From CAYNRA01 sp046293395 (lineage in GTDB: Bacteria; Bacteroidota; Bacteroidia; Cytophagales; Spirosomataceae), in contig JBKBOU010000003.1 of NCBI GenBank assembly GCA_046293395.1, positions 682,001 to 746,000 on the forward strand: a DNA stretch of 64,000 nt, given 5' to 3'. How positions within the stretch are numbered: the first letter of the stretch is position 1; every line of letters begins with the position of its first letter. The position numbers and the translations under genes were made by a program. The notes below the pieces were generated by a model. The model had not been told where the DNA came from and made no database searches. It saw only the letters and a program-made list of their open reading frames with translations. Below, one piece after another: positions 44,490 to 53,280 of this stretch.

Positions 44490-45052
44490 TTGGGGAACTT
44501 CATGCGATAATCTGCATCAACGATACCTTTGGTGATATTCGTGAGTCTTTTTTTCAACATTTGTTTTTTCAATGGTGCGAGATAATCTGTAAATAAAATC
44601 CCTTCAATGTGGTCATATTCGTGTTGAATAATTCTTGCCGCCATTCCGGAATAAGACTCTGTTCGCTCAATCCAATTTTCATCTCTGTACTTTATAGTCA
44701 CGATAGAAGGTCTTTTTACATCAGCTCTGACACCTGGAATACTCAAACAGCCTTCTTCATACGGCCATTCTTCACCGGACTCTTCTATGATTTCAGCATT
44801 TATAAATGCTTTTTTAAAGTTTACCAATGACTCATCTATTTCCTCTGCACCCTCATTTATTGGCGTTCCATCTACAACAAAAATCCGCCAGTCTTTCCCG
44901 ATTTGTGGGCCAGCCAATCCTACACCAGATGCCGCATACATGGTTTCAAACATATCCGCGACTAATTTTTTCACGTCTGTTTCTTTTTCATCAATATCTC
45001 GAGCAACTTTTCTTAGAACTGGATCACCGTATGCAACAATAGGATATATCAT
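44486..45052 (-). CDS. def: peptide deformylase
   Basis: This 188-residue protein has all three deformylase motifs: GVGLAGPQIG (43-52), EEGCLSIPG with metal ligand C102, and QHEYDHIEG with H144, H148 and the catalytic E145. It removes the formyl group from nascent proteins. A short insertion (about 66-80) is present. It is the first gene of a two-gene operon. Confidence 0.97.
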   Translation of the reverse strand: MIYPIVAYGDPVLRKVARDIDEKETDVKKLVADMFETMYAASGVGLAGPQIGKDWRIFVVDGTPINEGAEEIDESLVNFKKAFINAEIIEESGEEWPYEEGCLSIPGVRADVKRPSIVTIKYRDENWIERTESYSGMAARIIQHEYDHIEGILFTDYLAPLKKQMLKKRLTNITKGIVDADYRMKFPK

Positions 45053-45232
45053 TTTTACTAATTTCTATTTTAATTAAATTGATTTGACGGTAAAATTAAT
45101 GAAATTGTTTTTTACTACACGCCATTTTCTTTCAATGGATTATTTTGTATCGTCAAGATGTCTTTTTTTTGTTTTTAGCTTCGTTATTTTCTATTTCCTT
45201 TGCATTCCATTGTACTCTATTATTCGTTTTTT

Positions 45233-45631
45233 ATGAAAAAAGATATTTTATTTTTACCCTTGGTAGATGTCTCTGTTATAGCAAAACCACTTGAAAACGA
45301 CTCCCAGTGGCAAGTGATTTTAGTAAATCATTCGGACGAAACGCTTCAAAAAATCATGATTTCCAGTACGGGTTATGGTTTAATTGACGAGTCTATGACT
45401 CAAACCTCTACTCTGCGCCATTTCCACGAAGAACTTGCTCCCGGGCAACATCAACTCATTGAACGCATTGACCCGTCTGTCTTCGGTCTTGAAAATGAGT
45501 ATTGGGTAAGTTGTTGGATAAATGAACAATTAGTCGATAAACGATTTCTTTTTGAGGCAAACGTCATCCAATCTGTGAATACAAAACAAGTTTCGTTTTT
45601 CCCAGAAGCTGTTGTTTTGGCTACTTATTAA
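45233..45631 (+). CDS. unknown small cytoplasmic protein
   Basis: The start is ATG 45233, giving 132 residues from MKKDILFLPLVDVSVIAKP; an upstream frame to 45200 adds 11 non-conserved-looking residues. No signal peptide or membrane helix. The sequence is beta-rich (WQVILVNHSDETLQKIMISS, then YWVSCWINEQLVDKRFLFEAN) and looks like one immunoglobulin-like sandwich. I do not recognise a family. It stands alone between the divergent deformylase operon and a convergent AraC regulator. Confidence 0.7.
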   Translation: MKKDILFLPLVDVSVIAKPLENDSQWQVILVNHSDETLQKIMISSTGYGLIDESMTQTSTLRHFHEELAPGQHQLIERIDPSVFGLENEYWVSCWINEQLVDKRFLFEANVIQSVNTKQVSFFPEAVVLATY

Positions 45632-45633
45632 AG

Positions 45634-45674
45634 AAAATAGGAGTTGAATAGCATAACTACCCAACTCCTATTTT
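45634..45674. terminator. bidirectional terminator
   Basis: 13-bp stem (45634-45646 with 45662-45674) between the unknown small gene and the convergent AraC-type gene. Confidence 0.78.
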
Positions 45675-45695
45675 GGTATTTAAGTCAATTGATTT

Positions 45696-46619
45696 TTATC
45701 CTATCATTAGAGATTCTCTTCTTCTCATTTTTCCAGCAGGGATACCAAACATCATCTTAAACCTTCTACAGAAGTAAGCTGTATCTTTGTATCCGACTTC
45801 CGCACCGATGGCTCGAATACTTTTTTTCGATGTTCTCAACAAGGTAACGGCTGCCTCCATACGTTGGTATTCAATATAATCTTGTGGATTTATACCAGTC
45901 AACATTTTAAAATATTGCCCTACATAATCTTCCGATACATTGGCTACATTGGCAAGTTGCTTGTTTGATAAGTCACCATCGATATTATTTTTGATGTATG
46001 TAAAAATATCAATCAAACGTGGGTCTTTGAAGTACGTACTATTTGTGGCGAGCTGCTCTACGAACATCCGATTTGATAGAATATATCGAACGATTTCAAT
46101 GACAACCTCTTCCGTTTTATTTCGGATAACCCGACCTCTACCGACTTCATCAGTAAAGTCTTCTTGGAGGATTTCTTTTATCAGCTGAGCTAATTTGGAA
46201 TGTTTGCGAATAAAAAAGGGAGGAATATCTAGTGACGTAAAGAAGTTGACAGAATCAAAAACTTTGGCTTCAAACGCAATGAGACCGAAGGAATTTTTAA
46301 TTTTCCCAATTTCTTCTTTTACGCGCATGGCATCGAAGTAATTCTCTCTTCTAGTCATGAACTCTTCATACGAGATGGGCTTCGCTTCTCCTACACCGTA
46401 AGTTATTGTTGCAGCCTTTCCACCTGGAATAAACAGCATATCGCCCGGCTCAATTCGTTCGTCACTTCCTGCAATGTTTACATCTCCGTCATAAAGAACC
46501 ATCAATGTATTCTCTACATCGTACACATTTTTAATTGTGATGGGTTGTAAAATACGGATATGTCTTGCTTTTGCGAACTTGACACCGAGGGATTCGATAA
46601 TTTTATTGTAATCTTCCAT
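45696..46619 (-). CDS. AraC-family transcriptional regulator
   Basis: This 307-residue protein has an N-terminal cupin-like domain (about 20-75, VLYDGDVNIAG and GDMLFIPGGKAAT). A middle region of ~110 helical residues precedes a C-terminal AraC double helix-turn-helix (about 205-303: LSNKQLANVANVSEDYVGQYFKMLTGINPQDYIEYQRM and SIRAIGAEVGYKDTAYFCRRFKMMFGIPAGKMR). The ligand is unknown. Its promoter is probably at 46712-46741. Confidence 0.93.
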   Translation of the reverse strand: MEDYNKIIESLGVKFAKARHIRILQPITIKNVYDVENTLMVLYDGDVNIAGSDERIEPGDMLFIPGGKAATITYGVGEAKPISYEEFMTRRENYFDAMRVKEEIGKIKNSFGLIAFEAKVFDSVNFFTSLDIPPFFIRKHSKLAQLIKEILQEDFTDEVGRGRVIRNKTEEVVIEIVRYILSNRMFVEQLATNSTYFKDPRLIDIFTYIKNNIDGDLSNKQLANVANVSEDYVGQYFKMLTGINPQDYIEYQRMEAAVTLLRTSKKSIRAIGAEVGYKDTAYFCRRFKMMFGIPAGKMRRRESLMIG

Positions 46620-46711
46620 AATATGTATGAAAAGGAGTTTAACTCTTAAATGGGGTTAGTATTTTCGCCAAAAACTGTTTTTACTCTTCTTTTTTGGTTT
46701 TAGAATTTGTA

Positions 46712-46741
46712 CAAAACTAATAATTATTCTAAAAATTTCAA
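46712..46741 (-). promoter_or_regulatory. promoter of the AraC-type gene at 45696
   Basis: On the minus strand, -33 TTG (46739-46741), 19-bp spacer and -7 box TAGTTTTG (46712-46719). This leaves a leader of about 90 bases before the ATG. Confidence 0.55.
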
Positions 46742-46968
46742 ATTTAAGATTATTTAATGATACACGATTTATACTATGATGTTTCCATTTTATTGTTTTA
46801 TTTCTTAAAAAAGTCTAATAAAAAGGCTATTTTTATGGTATTGATACGTTCTATGGCACTTGTAAGAAAAAAAGAAATTTTATTTTTCTTACCTTTTTTT
46901 GCACTTTGCTGGCTATAAATCCAAAAAGTATCCTTGTTTTGTACAAATTCATTTCTCTTGCACAAAAA
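46742..46968. other. gene-free AT-rich stretch
   Basis: Strongly AT-rich spacer with several poly-T tracts, between an AraC-type gene and the terminator of the acyl-CoA dehydrogenase gene. I found no coding frame, RNA fold or repeat in it. Confidence 0.55.
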
Positions 46969-47000
46969 AGGTTGCTAGATAATAGCTCATCTAGCAACCT
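46969..47000 (-). terminator. terminator after the acyl-CoA dehydrogenase gene
   Basis: 12-bp stem AGGTTGCTAGAT / ATCTAGCAACCT, followed on the minus strand by a T run. Confidence 0.88.
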
Positions 47001-47020
47001 GCTTATCTATATACTTTTTC

Positions 47021-48160
47021 TCACTTTAGAATCTCTCTTGCAATGACCATCTTTTGGATTTCCGATGTTCCCTCATAAATCTGAGTAATTTTAGCATCTC
47101 TCATCATTCTTTCTACATGAAATTCCTTCACGTATCCATATCCTCCATGAATTTGCACGGCTTCGGTTGTTGCCCACATTGCCACTTCTGAGGCGTATAA
47201 TTTTGCCATTGCAGCTGCCTCTACGTAGTCCTTTTTTGTATCTTTTAAAAACGCTGCTTCATAAACAAGCAAACGTGCAGCCTGGATTCTGGTTCTCATA
47301 TCAGCCAATTTAAACTGAATAGCTTGGTGCTCAGAGATCTTTTTTCCAAATGACTTTCTTTCCTTGGCGTATTGTACAGAACGTTCGTACGCGCCCGCTG
47401 CAATCCCTAACGCCTGCGCAGCAATTCCTATTCGTCCGCCATTCAACGTACTCATAGCAAACTTAAAACCAAAACCTTCTTCACCGATTCTATTCTTCGA
47501 CGGTACCTTCACATCTGTAAACATCAAGGAGTGCGTATCAGAGGAACGAATCCCCATTTTATCTTCTTTTTTTCCAACTTCAAAACCCTCAACCCCTTTT
47601 TCTACAATCAGGCAGTTGATTCCTTTGTGCTTTAGTTCTGGATTCGTTTGTGCCATAACGAGACATATATCGGACGAACTCCCATTCGTAATCCAATTTT
47701 TAATCCCATTGATAACATACATATCTCCATCTTTTGTGGCAGTCGTCTTTTGAGAGGTGGCATCGGAACCTGCATCTGGCTCAGATAAGCAAAAAGCACC
47801 TAGTTTTTTACCTGATGCCAAATCTGTAAGATATTTTTCTTTTTGATAGATAGAGCCATATTCATTAAGTCCATAACAAACCAATGAATTATTCACTGAC
47901 ATAATTACGCCAGCGGATGCGTCTATTTTTGAAATTTCTTCTATGGCTAACACATAGCTAAGTGTATCCATACCACCTCCGCCATACTCAGGTGATACCA
48001 TCATACCCATAAACCCAAGTTCTCCCATTTTTTTAACTTGCTGGTACGGAAAAACAGAGTTCGTATCCCGTTCTATGCTGTCGTGGAGTAATTCTGTTTC
48101 AGCAAAATCTTTTGCGGCTGACTGTACAGCCAAGTGTTCTTCAGAAAGTGTAAAATTCAT
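47021..48160 (-). CDS. acyl-CoA dehydrogenase
   Basis: ATG 48160 gives 379 residues beginning MNFTLSEEHLAVQ, the usual family start; a frame beginning 9 codons earlier is less likely. FAD contact CLSEPDAGSDA (about 126-136), NWITNGS, and the C-terminal AVQIHGGYGYVKEFHVERMMRDAKITQIYEGTSEIQ with the catalytic glutamate in YEGTSE identify a short-chain (butyryl/medium) type enzyme. It catalyses the first step of beta-oxidation. A 20-bp inverted repeat lies just upstream. Confidence 0.95.
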   Translation of the reverse strand: MNFTLSEEHLAVQSAAKDFAETELLHDSIERDTNSVFPYQQVKKMGELGFMGMMVSPEYGGGGMDTLSYVLAIEEISKIDASAGVIMSVNNSLVCYGLNEYGSIYQKEKYLTDLASGKKLGAFCLSEPDAGSDATSQKTTATKDGDMYVINGIKNWITNGSSSDICLVMAQTNPELKHKGINCLIVEKGVEGFEVGKKEDKMGIRSSDTHSLMFTDVKVPSKNRIGEEGFGFKFAMSTLNGGRIGIAAQALGIAAGAYERSVQYAKERKSFGKKISEHQAIQFKLADMRTRIQAARLLVYEAAFLKDTKKDYVEAAAMAKLYASEVAMWATTEAVQIHGGYGYVKEFHVERMMRDAKITQIYEGTSEIQKMVIAREILK

Positions 48161-48187
48161 TGTTGTTGATGTAATAGTGTTGAACAA

Positions 48188-48232
48188 TTTAAGCCTCCTA
48201 AATAGGTATAAGACCTATTTAGGAGGCTTAAA
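48188..48232. repeat. perfect 20-bp inverted repeat
   Basis: Arms 48188-48207 and 48213-48232 are exact reverse complements with a 5-nt loop. It follows the fabG-like gene on the minus strand and ends 27 bp before the acyl-CoA dehydrogenase ATG. No T run follows, so it is an atypical terminator or possibly an operator or leader hairpin. Confidence 0.85.
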
Positions 48233-48268
48233 GTTATATAATAAACAATCAGTATGCAAGCATACTAA

Positions 48269-48976
48269 TCAAGCCATACCACCATTTACGGACAGACATT
48301 GACCGTTTATATAGGCGGCATCGTCTGAAGCAAGAAACAGATAGGCATTCGCAATATCTATAGGTTGGCCCATTCTTTTGGCTGGAATAGTACTTTCAAT
48401 TCCTAGTTTAACCTCTTCAGGGATTAAATCCGTCATATCTGTTTTTATAAAACCTGGTGCTACTGCATTCGCAGTTATATTGTGTTTTGCAAGCTCCTTT
48501 GCCCAAGTTTTTACCATTCCTATCAATGCAGATTTAGTTGCAACGTAATTTGTTTGTCCAAAATTACCCGTTATTCCAACAACCGACGACGCACACAAAA
48601 TACGACCAAACTTTCTCTCTACCATAGATTGCACAACCGCTTTGGTACAATTAAATACGCCCGTCAGGTTGATATCTATAACCTGATGCCAATCTTCCTG
48701 CGTCATTTTTAGTAAAGATTTATCTTTGGTGATACCTGCATTATTTACTAAAATATCTATTTTACCTTCCTTTTCAAGAATACGTTGAACCGCCTCTGTT
48801 ACTTTCTCGTAATTTGTTACGTCCACTGACATGCAGACTAAACCTTCTTCTACTTCCATTTCTGCACGATCCCAGACATATACTTTTGCTCCGTTTTCAA
48901 CGAATAATTCGGCGGTTGCCTTTCCAATTCCTCTTGCTCCGCCTGTAACTATAGCGACTTTATCTTTCAATTTCAT
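48269..48976 (-). CDS. FabG-like short-chain dehydrogenase/reductase
   Basis: This 235-residue protein has NADP-binding TGGARGIGKA (11-20), NNAG (78-81), a catalytic serine in CASSVVG (130/131), YVATK with Y144 and K148, and NAVAPGFIKTDMT. The form is that of 3-oxoacyl-ACP reductase, which in this context could serve fatty-acid synthesis or, with the adjacent acyl-CoA dehydrogenase, an oxidation pathway. No acp or fabF is adjacent. Confidence 0.92.
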   Translation of the reverse strand: MKLKDKVAIVTGGARGIGKATAELFVENGAKVYVWDRAEMEVEEGLVCMSVDVTNYEKVTEAVQRILEKEGKIDILVNNAGITKDKSLLKMTQEDWHQVIDINLTGVFNCTKAVVQSMVERKFGRILCASSVVGITGNFGQTNYVATKSALIGMVKTWAKELAKHNITANAVAPGFIKTDMTDLIPEEVKLGIESTIPAKRMGQPIDIANAYLFLASDDAAYINGQCLSVNGGMA

Positions 48977-49016
48977 TTATGTAATCAGTTAGGTTTTTTT
49001 ACCTCAAAAATAAACA

Positions 49017-49053
49017 AAACGGGGTGACTTACCTCAGCTAAGTCACCCCGTTT
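49017..49053 (-). terminator. terminator after gcvT
   Basis: 15-bp GC-rich stem (49017-49031 with 49039-49053) just past the gcvT stop; the minus-strand side is followed by a short T-containing stretch. Confidence 0.85.
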
Positions 49054-49073
49054 CACCCAAAAATTTAGGTTGT

Positions 49074-50177
49074 TCACACAGTTTTTCCAACAAATGGCAA
49101 CTTAACAACTTTGGCTTTGAGCAATTTTTCTCTCACTTTCACAAAAACCACTTGACCAATCTCTGAAAACTCCGTTTTTACATAGCCAAGAGCAATTCCT
49201 TTACTTAACATTGGAGAAATTGTTCCTGAAGTTATCTCGCCAATCTCATTTCCCTCTTCAGTTGCGATTTTATAATGGCTTCTTGGTATTCCTTTGTCTT
49301 CCATAAGCAAACCAATCAATTTTTCTGCCGTACCTGATTTCTTCTGGTCAGCTAAAAGGGCAGCGTTGGTAAAATCTTTTGTAAACTTTGTAACCCAACC
49401 CAAACCAGCGGCAATAGGTGAAGTCTCGTCAGTTATATCGTTTCCATATAAACAATAGCCCATTTCTAAACGCAATGTATCTCTTGCACCGAGCCCAATA
49501 GGTAAAATTCCGTGTTCTTTTCCAGCTTCAAAGAGTAAGTTCCAGAGGGTTTCCGCTTGATTTGAAGAAACGTATAGCTCAAAACCTCCTGCTCCTGTAT
49601 ATCCCGTTGCAGAAATAATAACCTCTTTTACCTCTCCAACTTCACCGACAGTAAAAGTATAGTACTCCATTGATTTTACATCTACTTTTTGTAAATCAAC
49701 TAATTTTGACAATACTTCTATACTTTTGGGTCCTTGCAAAGCAAATAGACAAATGTCCGCTGAAATATTCGTCATTTTCACATTAGATACATTAAATTGA
49801 CGAATCCACTCCCAATCTTTGTCAATATTTGATGCATTTACTACCAACATGTACTTTTCTTCACTCATTCTGTAAACCAGTAAATCATCTACAACTCCAC
49901 CTTGTTGATTGGGCAGATAACTATACTGAACCTTCCCATCCACGAGTTTTGAGGCATCATTGGCAGAAACACGTTGAATCAAGTCCAGAGCCCCTGGCCC
50001 TTCAATAAGAAATTCCCCCATGTGAGAAACATCAAAAACACCAACATTTTGCCTTACACAAAGGTGTTCTTCTAAGTCAGATGAATACCTAACAGGCATT
50101 AGATAACCTGCAAATGGAACCATCTTGGCACCCATTTCCTCGTGTATTTTTTGAAGTGGAATAGATAATAAAGACAT
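49074..50177 (-). CDS. gcvT: glycine cleavage system T protein (aminomethyltransferase)
   Basis: The protein has 367 residues, the usual length. MVPFAGYLMPVRYSSDLEEHLCVRQNVGVFDVSHMGE (about 18-54), GYTGAGGFELYV (about 193-204), LGARDTLRLEMGYCLYGND and GEITSGTISPMLSKGIALGYV are standard GcvT segments for folate and lipoyl-intermediate binding. It transfers the aminomethyl carbon to tetrahydrofolate. It is the third gene in a DUF4296-mannosyltransferase-gcvT unit (15 bp after the previous stop); gcvH and gcvP are elsewhere. Confidence 0.96.
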   Translation of the reverse strand: MSLLSIPLQKIHEEMGAKMVPFAGYLMPVRYSSDLEEHLCVRQNVGVFDVSHMGEFLIEGPGALDLIQRVSANDASKLVDGKVQYSYLPNQQGGVVDDLLVYRMSEEKYMLVVNASNIDKDWEWIRQFNVSNVKMTNISADICLFALQGPKSIEVLSKLVDLQKVDVKSMEYYTFTVGEVGEVKEVIISATGYTGAGGFELYVSSNQAETLWNLLFEAGKEHGILPIGLGARDTLRLEMGYCLYGNDITDETSPIAAGLGWVTKFTKDFTNAALLADQKKSGTAEKLIGLLMEDKGIPRSHYKIATEEGNEIGEITSGTISPMLSKGIALGYVKTEFSEIGQVVFVKVREKLLKAKVVKLPFVGKTV

Positions 50178-50192
50178 TATGAATAAATTGAT

Positions 50193-50933
50193 TTAGATTT
50201 GTTTGCGTGTAAATTTTTTGAATAGACTCCAAATTTTCATCAGTATAACTCCAAAAACAGCTTCTCGGAATATTTTTGTTGACATTTTTGAAGCACCTTT
50301 TGTTCTATCCGTAAATATGATGGGTACTTCGATGTAATTAAAGCCGTATAGAAACGCATTGAACTTCATTTCTATCTGAAATGCATACCCGACGAAAGTA
50401 ATTTTATTCAATGGAATTGTGGACAGAACGCGATTGGAATAACATATAAAACCACCCGTAGGGTCCATAATGGGCATTCGGGTGATAAATCGGACATAGA
50501 CACCAGCAAAGTAGGACATCAGCACGCGTCCGATTGGCCAATTTACAACATTAACACCGCGAATATATCTTGACCCAATGGCTAAATCGTACTTTTCCTC
50601 GGCACAAGCTCTATATAACCGGATAAGATCGTCCGGGTTATGCGAAAAGTCAGCATCCATTTCATATATATAAGCATAATTTCTCTGCAATGCCCATTTA
50701 AAGCCGTGAATATAGGCAGTTCCTAATCCCATTTTTCCAGTTCTTTCTTCTAAGAACAGTTGGTCTGGGTAGTGTTCTATCTTCTTTTTGACAACCTCCG
50801 CAGTTCCATCTGGTGAACCATCATCTACGATTAATATATCAAACCTTATCTCTAGAGAAAGAACTTTGTCTAGGATGGCCTCGATATTTTCGATTTCGTT
50901 GTATGTAGGAATGATTACAAGGTTTTCTTTCAT
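50193..50933 (-). CDS. polyprenol monophosphomannose synthase (DPM1-like GT2)
   Basis: This 246-residue GT2 glycosyltransferase begins IPTYNEIENIEAIL, followed by LIVDDGSPDGTAEVV (about 34-48), YIYEMDADFSHNPDDL (about 88-103, DAD-SHxP motif) and GSRYIRGVNVVNWPIGR (about 119-136). The NWPxxR and SHxP combination is typical of dolichyl/polyprenyl-phosphate mannosyltransferases. It has no C-terminal membrane domain, so it is the soluble DPM1-type form. It makes polyprenol-phosphate mannose for envelope glycosylation. The ATG overlaps the upstream stop by 4 bp. Confidence 0.93.
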   Translation of the reverse strand: MKENLVIIPTYNEIENIEAILDKVLSLEIRFDILIVDDGSPDGTAEVVKKKIEHYPDQLFLEERTGKMGLGTAYIHGFKWALQRNYAYIYEMDADFSHNPDDLIRLYRACAEEKYDLAIGSRYIRGVNVVNWPIGRVLMSYFAGVYVRFITRMPIMDPTGGFICYSNRVLSTIPLNKITFVGYAFQIEMKFNAFLYGFNYIEVPIIFTDRTKGASKMSTKIFREAVFGVILMKIWSLFKKFTRKQI

Positions 50934-51352
50934 TTAGCAGATTTAATTGGTTGTGTTGGTTTTGTCATTTTGACTTGATAAATGCTATCTTTTTTCATTT
51001 CTAATTTTTGGCTCACAGCTTGGTAGATTTCCAACATTAGCTCTGGGTGTTCTCCATAAAATTGATATGACTTTGCATATTGGGCACTATCTACCCTGTA
51101 TTTAGCATAAATTTTTTTTTCGTAATAATGGAAAGCAACTTTTGCGGAGTCTAAATCAACGAAATTCATCCGAGAAACATTGGCATCCAGTAAATGGAAC
51201 TCAACCAACGCATCAACCATCTTTTTTTGTGGTATAATATTTTCTGGAATTGGCGTATTACCTACACAAGCCCAAACAAACATCGAAATAGATAGTGGAT
51301 AAAATAGAATAATTTGTTTTAACTTACGTAGCTTTAATCTTAACTTATTCAT
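50930..51352 (-). CDS. DUF4296 family lipoprotein
   Basis: From ATG 51352 (MNKLRLKLRKLKQII) it has 140 residues; an ATG four codons earlier is also possible. A hydrophobic segment ends in MFVWAC, giving a lipobox-like cysteine. The rest, KKMVDALVEFHLLDANVSRMNF and YAKSYQFYGEHPELMLEIYQAVSQKLEM, matches the helical DUF4296 family of Bacteroidota lipoproteins, whose function is unknown. A TAACTTTG box lies at 51379-51386 on the minus strand. It is the first gene of a three-gene unit. Confidence 0.82.
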   Translation of the reverse strand: MNKLRLKLRKLKQIILFYPLSISMFVWACVGNTPIPENIIPQKKMVDALVEFHLLDANVSRMNFVDLDSAKVAFHYYEKKIYAKYRVDSAQYAKSYQFYGEHPELMLEIYQAVSQKLEMKKDSIYQVKMTKPTQPIKSAK

Positions 51353-51447
51353 TTTTTCACACATTATTTACTTAACAACAAAGTTAATAGGATTAAAAGT
51401 ATTTTTTATTTGCCTTTTGTAATTACCCGAAAAATACCACTCAAAAC

Positions 51448-52311
51448 ATGCAAAATATTCTTTCTAAACTGATTAAGTACGAAATTAAGATACGAAAGGC
51501 GGTTAACTCACAAATGAGAGGTAGTTTTCATTCAATATTTAAGGGTTCTGGACTTGAATTTAGTGACTTGAGAACGTACCAATATGGTGATGATATACGG
51601 AGTATTGACTGGAACACGACGGCAAAAGGGCACGGAACGTACATTAAGATTTTCAAAGAAGAGAAAGAACAGAACGTATTTTTTATGCTTGATATCAGTG
51701 CTTCTCAAGAAATTGGAAACCTGAATCGTCAAAAAATTGATACATCAAAAGAGATTTGTGGTGTTTTGGCACTTTCTGCGATTCGTGAAGCCAGCCACGT
51801 TGGATTATATTGCTTTACAGACCAAAAAGAGCTGTATTTACGCCCTTCGCATGGCATGAAACACGGTTACGAATTTATATTGAAGTTGTTTAAGCTGGAA
51901 CCAAACTCTACAAAAACAGATATCAATGCCGCCCTACACTTTGCAATGAATATTTTGAGACGAAAAAGTGTTCTAATTTTAATTTCAGATTTTCTGGACG
52001 ACCAAAATTTTTTAAATAACCTAAAAGCTCTCTCTAGGAAACATGATTTGGTCGTGATTCACCTTTTTGACAAACGCGAGGTCCAACTTCCTAGCTTAGG
52101 GATTGTTCCGGTAGTGGACAAAGAGTCTGGCAATACGGTCTGGTTGAATACTTCTTCAAATTCCACTAAAAGAGACATGAAACAAGTTATTTTTGAGCGT
52201 CAAAAAACACTTGAACTCTTTTGTAAACAACACAATGCGGCGTATTTGAGCATAGATGCGCAAGAAGATTATGTTCCAAGATTAATCCAGTTGTTCCGTA
52301 TTAGAAATTGA
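51448..52311 (+). CDS. DUF58 domain-containing protein
   Basis: This 287-residue protein has the DUF58 core: GSGLEFSDLRTYQYGDDIRSIDWNTTAKG (about 33-61), then VFFMLDISASQEIG (about 77-90), the MIDAS-like DxSxS of a von Willebrand A-type domain, and LILISDFLDD (near 172). DUF58 proteins usually work with a MoxR AAA+ ATPase and Bat proteins. Here the next gene is BatD-like but no moxR is adjacent in the window. Confidence 0.92.
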   Translation: MQNILSKLIKYEIKIRKAVNSQMRGSFHSIFKGSGLEFSDLRTYQYGDDIRSIDWNTTAKGHGTYIKIFKEEKEQNVFFMLDISASQEIGNLNRQKIDTSKEICGVLALSAIREASHVGLYCFTDQKELYLRPSHGMKHGYEFILKLFKLEPNSTKTDINAALHFAMNILRRKSVLILISDFLDDQNFLNNLKALSRKHDLVVIHLFDKREVQLPSLGIVPVVDKESGNTVWLNTSSNSTKRDMKQVIFERQKTLELFCKQHNAAYLSIDAQEDYVPRLIQLFRIRN

Positions 52312-52321
52312 GTTATTCGAG

Positions 52322-53245
52322 ATGAAGAAAATTACATTCCCTCTATTTTACAGCTTACTTTTCCATTTTACATTCATGGGAAATACCTGCTTGTTCGCAC
52401 AGTCAAATCGTGTATTTGGGAAATTTATTGACGACAGTTTGTACGTCGGTAAACCCGTGTTTTATTCACTAACCTATCGACATGCACCCAATGAAGATAT
52501 TTTCTTCCCGAATATAGACTATTCCATTCCTCCTTTCGAAATAATCGACCGAAAGTACTTTCCAACCCGTACAGAAAATAACAGTAGCACAGATAGCATT
52601 GTTTATACGCTGGTAACATTTGATATTAGTCCTTTTCATACCCTTTCTATGCCTGTTTTCTCTAGAAAGACGAATGGAGATAGTAGCGCCTTATTTAGTC
52701 AGAAAGATAGTATTTATTCACACACGTATTTCTCTGAAGCAAGTAGTTTAAATCAAATTTCACTCAAAAAATATCCCGATATCACGTCTATTCCCAAAGA
52801 TTTTAATTTATTTGGTTTTTTCAGATGGATACTTATTCTATTGCTCATTGGGTTTATTCTTTCTGTTTTTATGGGTAAACGAATACGGATTCAATATCAT
52901 TTATTCTTGTTTAGCAGAAGAAATAAGATTTTCACCAATTCATTTAAAAAGCAAACCAAGGATTTCACAAACGTAGAAAACATCGTAAAATCTGTGGTAT
53001 TATGGAAAGAATACATGGAATGGCTAGAAAAAAAGCCTTACACTTCCTTTACAACGAAGGAAATTTATCAAGAAATACCCAACCAAAGGTTGTTGGATGC
53101 ACTTCAAGAAATTGATTCTTCAATTTACGGTGGAAATAAATCTAACCATATCCCATTTGCTCTTTCTATTTTATTGAATACCACACAGGAGAAATACAAG
53201 GAGCATTACATTTTATTCTTAGATTGGCTCAAGCAAAATAAGTAA
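52322..53245 (+). CDS. BatD-like membrane protein
   Basis: The protein has 307 residues: signal peptide (about 1-26, ending CLFAQ), a periplasmic beta-rich domain (about 27-160) and one membrane helix (about 167-186, WILILLLIGFILSVFMG). A cytoplasmic helical tail of ~115 residues (YMEWLEKKPYTSFTTKEIYQ) completes it. This architecture is that of BatD/DUF4381-type partners of DUF58 proteins. It lies 10 bp downstream of the DUF58 gene. Confidence 0.72.
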   Translation: MKKITFPLFYSLLFHFTFMGNTCLFAQSNRVFGKFIDDSLYVGKPVFYSLTYRHAPNEDIFFPNIDYSIPPFEIIDRKYFPTRTENNSSTDSIVYTLVTFDISPFHTLSMPVFSRKTNGDSSALFSQKDSIYSHTYFSEASSLNQISLKKYPDITSIPKDFNLFGFFRWILILLLIGFILSVFMGKRIRIQYHLFLFSRRNKIFTNSFKKQTKDFTNVENIVKSVVLWKEYMEWLEKKPYTSFTTKEIYQEIPNQRLLDALQEIDSSIYGGNKSNHIPFALSILLNTTQEKYKEHYILFLDWLKQNK

Positions 53246-53257
53246 CGTGTATCTTTG
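53225..53257 (+). promoter_or_regulatory. promoter of the PglD-like gene
   Basis: -33 TTG (53225-53227), 22-bp spacer and -7 box TATCTTTG (53250-53257), ending 23 bp before the ATG at 53281 and so favouring it over the ATG at 53272. Confidence 0.6.
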
Positions 53258-53280
53258 CTACTTAAAGCAAAATGTATAAG

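Noticed and set aside
46620..47020. Possible small RNA or hidden gene in the AT-rich gap
   Set aside because: Only a promoter and a terminator could be identified; poly-T tracts and low complexity give no support for a product.
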